This document shows positions 4,187 to 5,319 of a stretch of 5,319 nt of DNA, one piece after another (position 1 is the stretch's first letter; each line of letters opens with the position of its first letter). The stretch is from assembly GCA_012032575.1 (NCBI GenBank), contig JAAUSP010000546.1, positions 1-5,319 on the forward strand, read 5' to 3'. Below the pieces are notes generated by a model. It did no database searches. It saw nothing but the letters and a program-made list of their open reading frames with translations, and was not told the origin of the DNA. Source of the DNA: Anaerolineales bacterium. GTDB lineage: Bacteria > Chloroflexota > Anaerolineae > 4572-78 > J111. The translations under genes were made by a program, and so were the position numbers.

Positions 4187-5319
4187 GTGACAGTCACTAC
4201 CCCGGCTGTTCAATCCACCCGCCAGCGCGAGCTTGAACTGACCCTGATCTATCAAACCGCGCAGCAGATTACCCAACTGCAAAGCCTGTCGGAGCTGCTG
4301 CCTCACCTTGTGTCAGAGGTCAGCCGGACCTTCAACTACAGCTCGGTGGGGGTTCTGCTGGTTGATGAAGCGACCAACGAATTGGTGGTGCGCGAAACCA
4401 CCGGTCTGGAACGGGAAAAACACCTGGGGTTTCGGGTGCCGGTGACGGATGGGGTGGAAGGGGGGATTTGCGGCTGGGTGGCTTATCACGGTCAATCTTT
4501 CCTGGTCCCCGATGTGCTGGCCTCGCCGCGTTATCTGAGAACGGTGGAAGCCACGCGGGCGGAACTGGGTGTGCCTTTGAAGATAAAGGATAAGGTCATC
4601 GGCGTGCTGGACGTGCAGAGTTTGGCGGTCAATGGGCTGACTGAACGTGATGAGTCCATTCTGTCTACCCTGGCCAGCCAGATTGCCATTGCCGTGGAAA
4701 ATGCCCGGCTCTACGAGGAACTGGCCCAGGCCCACGCCGAAATCCAGCGCAAGGCCGACCAGTTGCAGCGTTTGCTGGCCCGCACCGTTGACCTGCAAGA
4801 GGAAGAGCGCCGGCGCATCGCCGCCGACATCCACGACAGCGTGGTGCAGCTTATCTATGGAGCCATGTACGAAACCGAAGGAACCTTGCAGCGCCTGCCG
4901 GAAGATGCCTCAGAGCAGGGGGATTTGCGCAACATCCAGGTGTCGCTGAAGCAGGCCATTGCCGAAATTTACAAAGCCATCTACGATTTGTGGCCGGCCA
5001 GCCTCGACGAAATGGGTCTCTTTCCCTCGCTGCGTTCCTACATGATCCAGTATGAAGAAGATACCGGCATTGGCTGCCGTTTGCGGATTCAGGGCAATCC
5101 CATCCGCTTCAACCCACCGGCGCGGATTGCCCTCTTCCGTATTTTGCAGGAAGCGTTGTATAATGTCCGCAAGCACGCCCAGGCCCGCAAGGTCGAGATC
5201 ATTTTACGTTTCAGGATGGGCGGGTCAAGGTAATGGTGCAGGATGACGGCATCGGGTTTGACCAGGAAAAAGCGCTGGCCGAAAAGCAGCATCTGGGCCT
5301 GATTAGTATGCGCGAACGG
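4187..5319 (+). CDS. GAF-domain sensor histidine kinase (NarL/HisKA_3 type), frameshifted and running off the window
   Basis: This is a soluble two-component sensor kinase with no membrane segment or signal peptide. An N-terminal helix (about 12-32) leads to a GAF domain (about 33-172; VGVLLVDEATNELVV at 54-68, GVPLKIKDKVIGVLDVQSL at 128-146) that probably binds a small ligand or cofactor. A coiled coil (174-210) follows, then a HisKA_3 dimerisation domain with EEERRRIAADIHDSVVQ (205-221) and phospho-acceptor H216. The HATPase part has the N-box RILQEALYNVRKHA (318-331) with N326. As written the frame stops at 5233 after an odd tail, RMGGSR. Adding one T in the TTT run at 5209-5211 restores VKVMVQDDGIGFD (G1 box) and HLGLISMRER (G2 region) to the window end. 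The C-terminal residues lie outside the window. Its partner should be a LuxR/NarL-type response regulator, perhaps the next gene. The signal is unknown. Confidence 0.88.

Noticed and set aside
4313..4834. A 173-codon minus-strand open frame
   Set aside because: It lies wholly opposite the GAF and coiled-coil region of the sensor kinase, has Gln/His-rich low-complexity translation and no ribosome site, so it is a shadow of the real gene.

Overview
This is a 5.3 kb GC-rich window from what looks like an uncultured environmental bacterium. The luciferase-like, GntR/UTRA, KDG-kinase and GAF/HisKA_3 protein styles, the frequent GGCC/CCGG runs and the strong AGGAGG ribosome sites suggest a Chloroflexota (Anaerolineae-like) genome. 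That placement is inference from recall, not a search result. Every gene is ordinary in family, but the DNA around and inside the genes is unusual.

Layout. Two gene groups diverge from a control region at about 2431-2646. Leftward (minus strand) run a luciferase-like F420/flavin oxidoreductase (2430-1521), a GntR/UTRA repressor (1440-709) with its own promoter and a perfect 14-bp palindrome upstream, and a TIM-barrel sugar isomerase (628 to about 134). The isomerase is cut off halfway through its barrel. Beyond the cut (1 to about 130) the base composition drops, and a new minus-strand start appears at 36 whose first 12 residues resemble a transposase, so this is probably the end of an insertion element. 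Rightward (plus strand) run an NTF2/SnoaL-like small protein (2614 or 2647 to 3084), a 2-keto-3-deoxygluconate-type PfkB kinase (3167-4161 after correction), and a GAF-containing NarL-type sensor histidine kinase (4187 to beyond the window end). The GntR regulator, isomerase and KDG-type kinase together suggest control and catabolism of a sugar acid or uronate. The oxidoreductase, the NTF2-like protein and the sensor kinase have no clear place in that pathway.

Two patterns stand out. First, four of the six main genes contain five one-base frameshifts (two in the GntR gene, one each in the oxidoreductase, kinase and sensor kinase). All fall in short homopolymers, and each restores a family-typical protein when one base is added or removed. 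This looks like homopolymer error in the assembly, not four independently decaying genes, and it means that simple open frames give wrong starts and ends. Second, three intergenic spacers each carry a symmetric hairpin built from a short word repeated in tandem on one arm and inverted on the other. The words differ in sequence and period: 7 nt at 667-711, 10 nt at 2446-2513 and 6 nt at 3085-3145. The architecture is shared while the sequence is not, and this is the most novel signal here.

There is no stretch over 300 bases without a gene, and no RNA gene, CRISPR array or rho-independent terminator that I can support.
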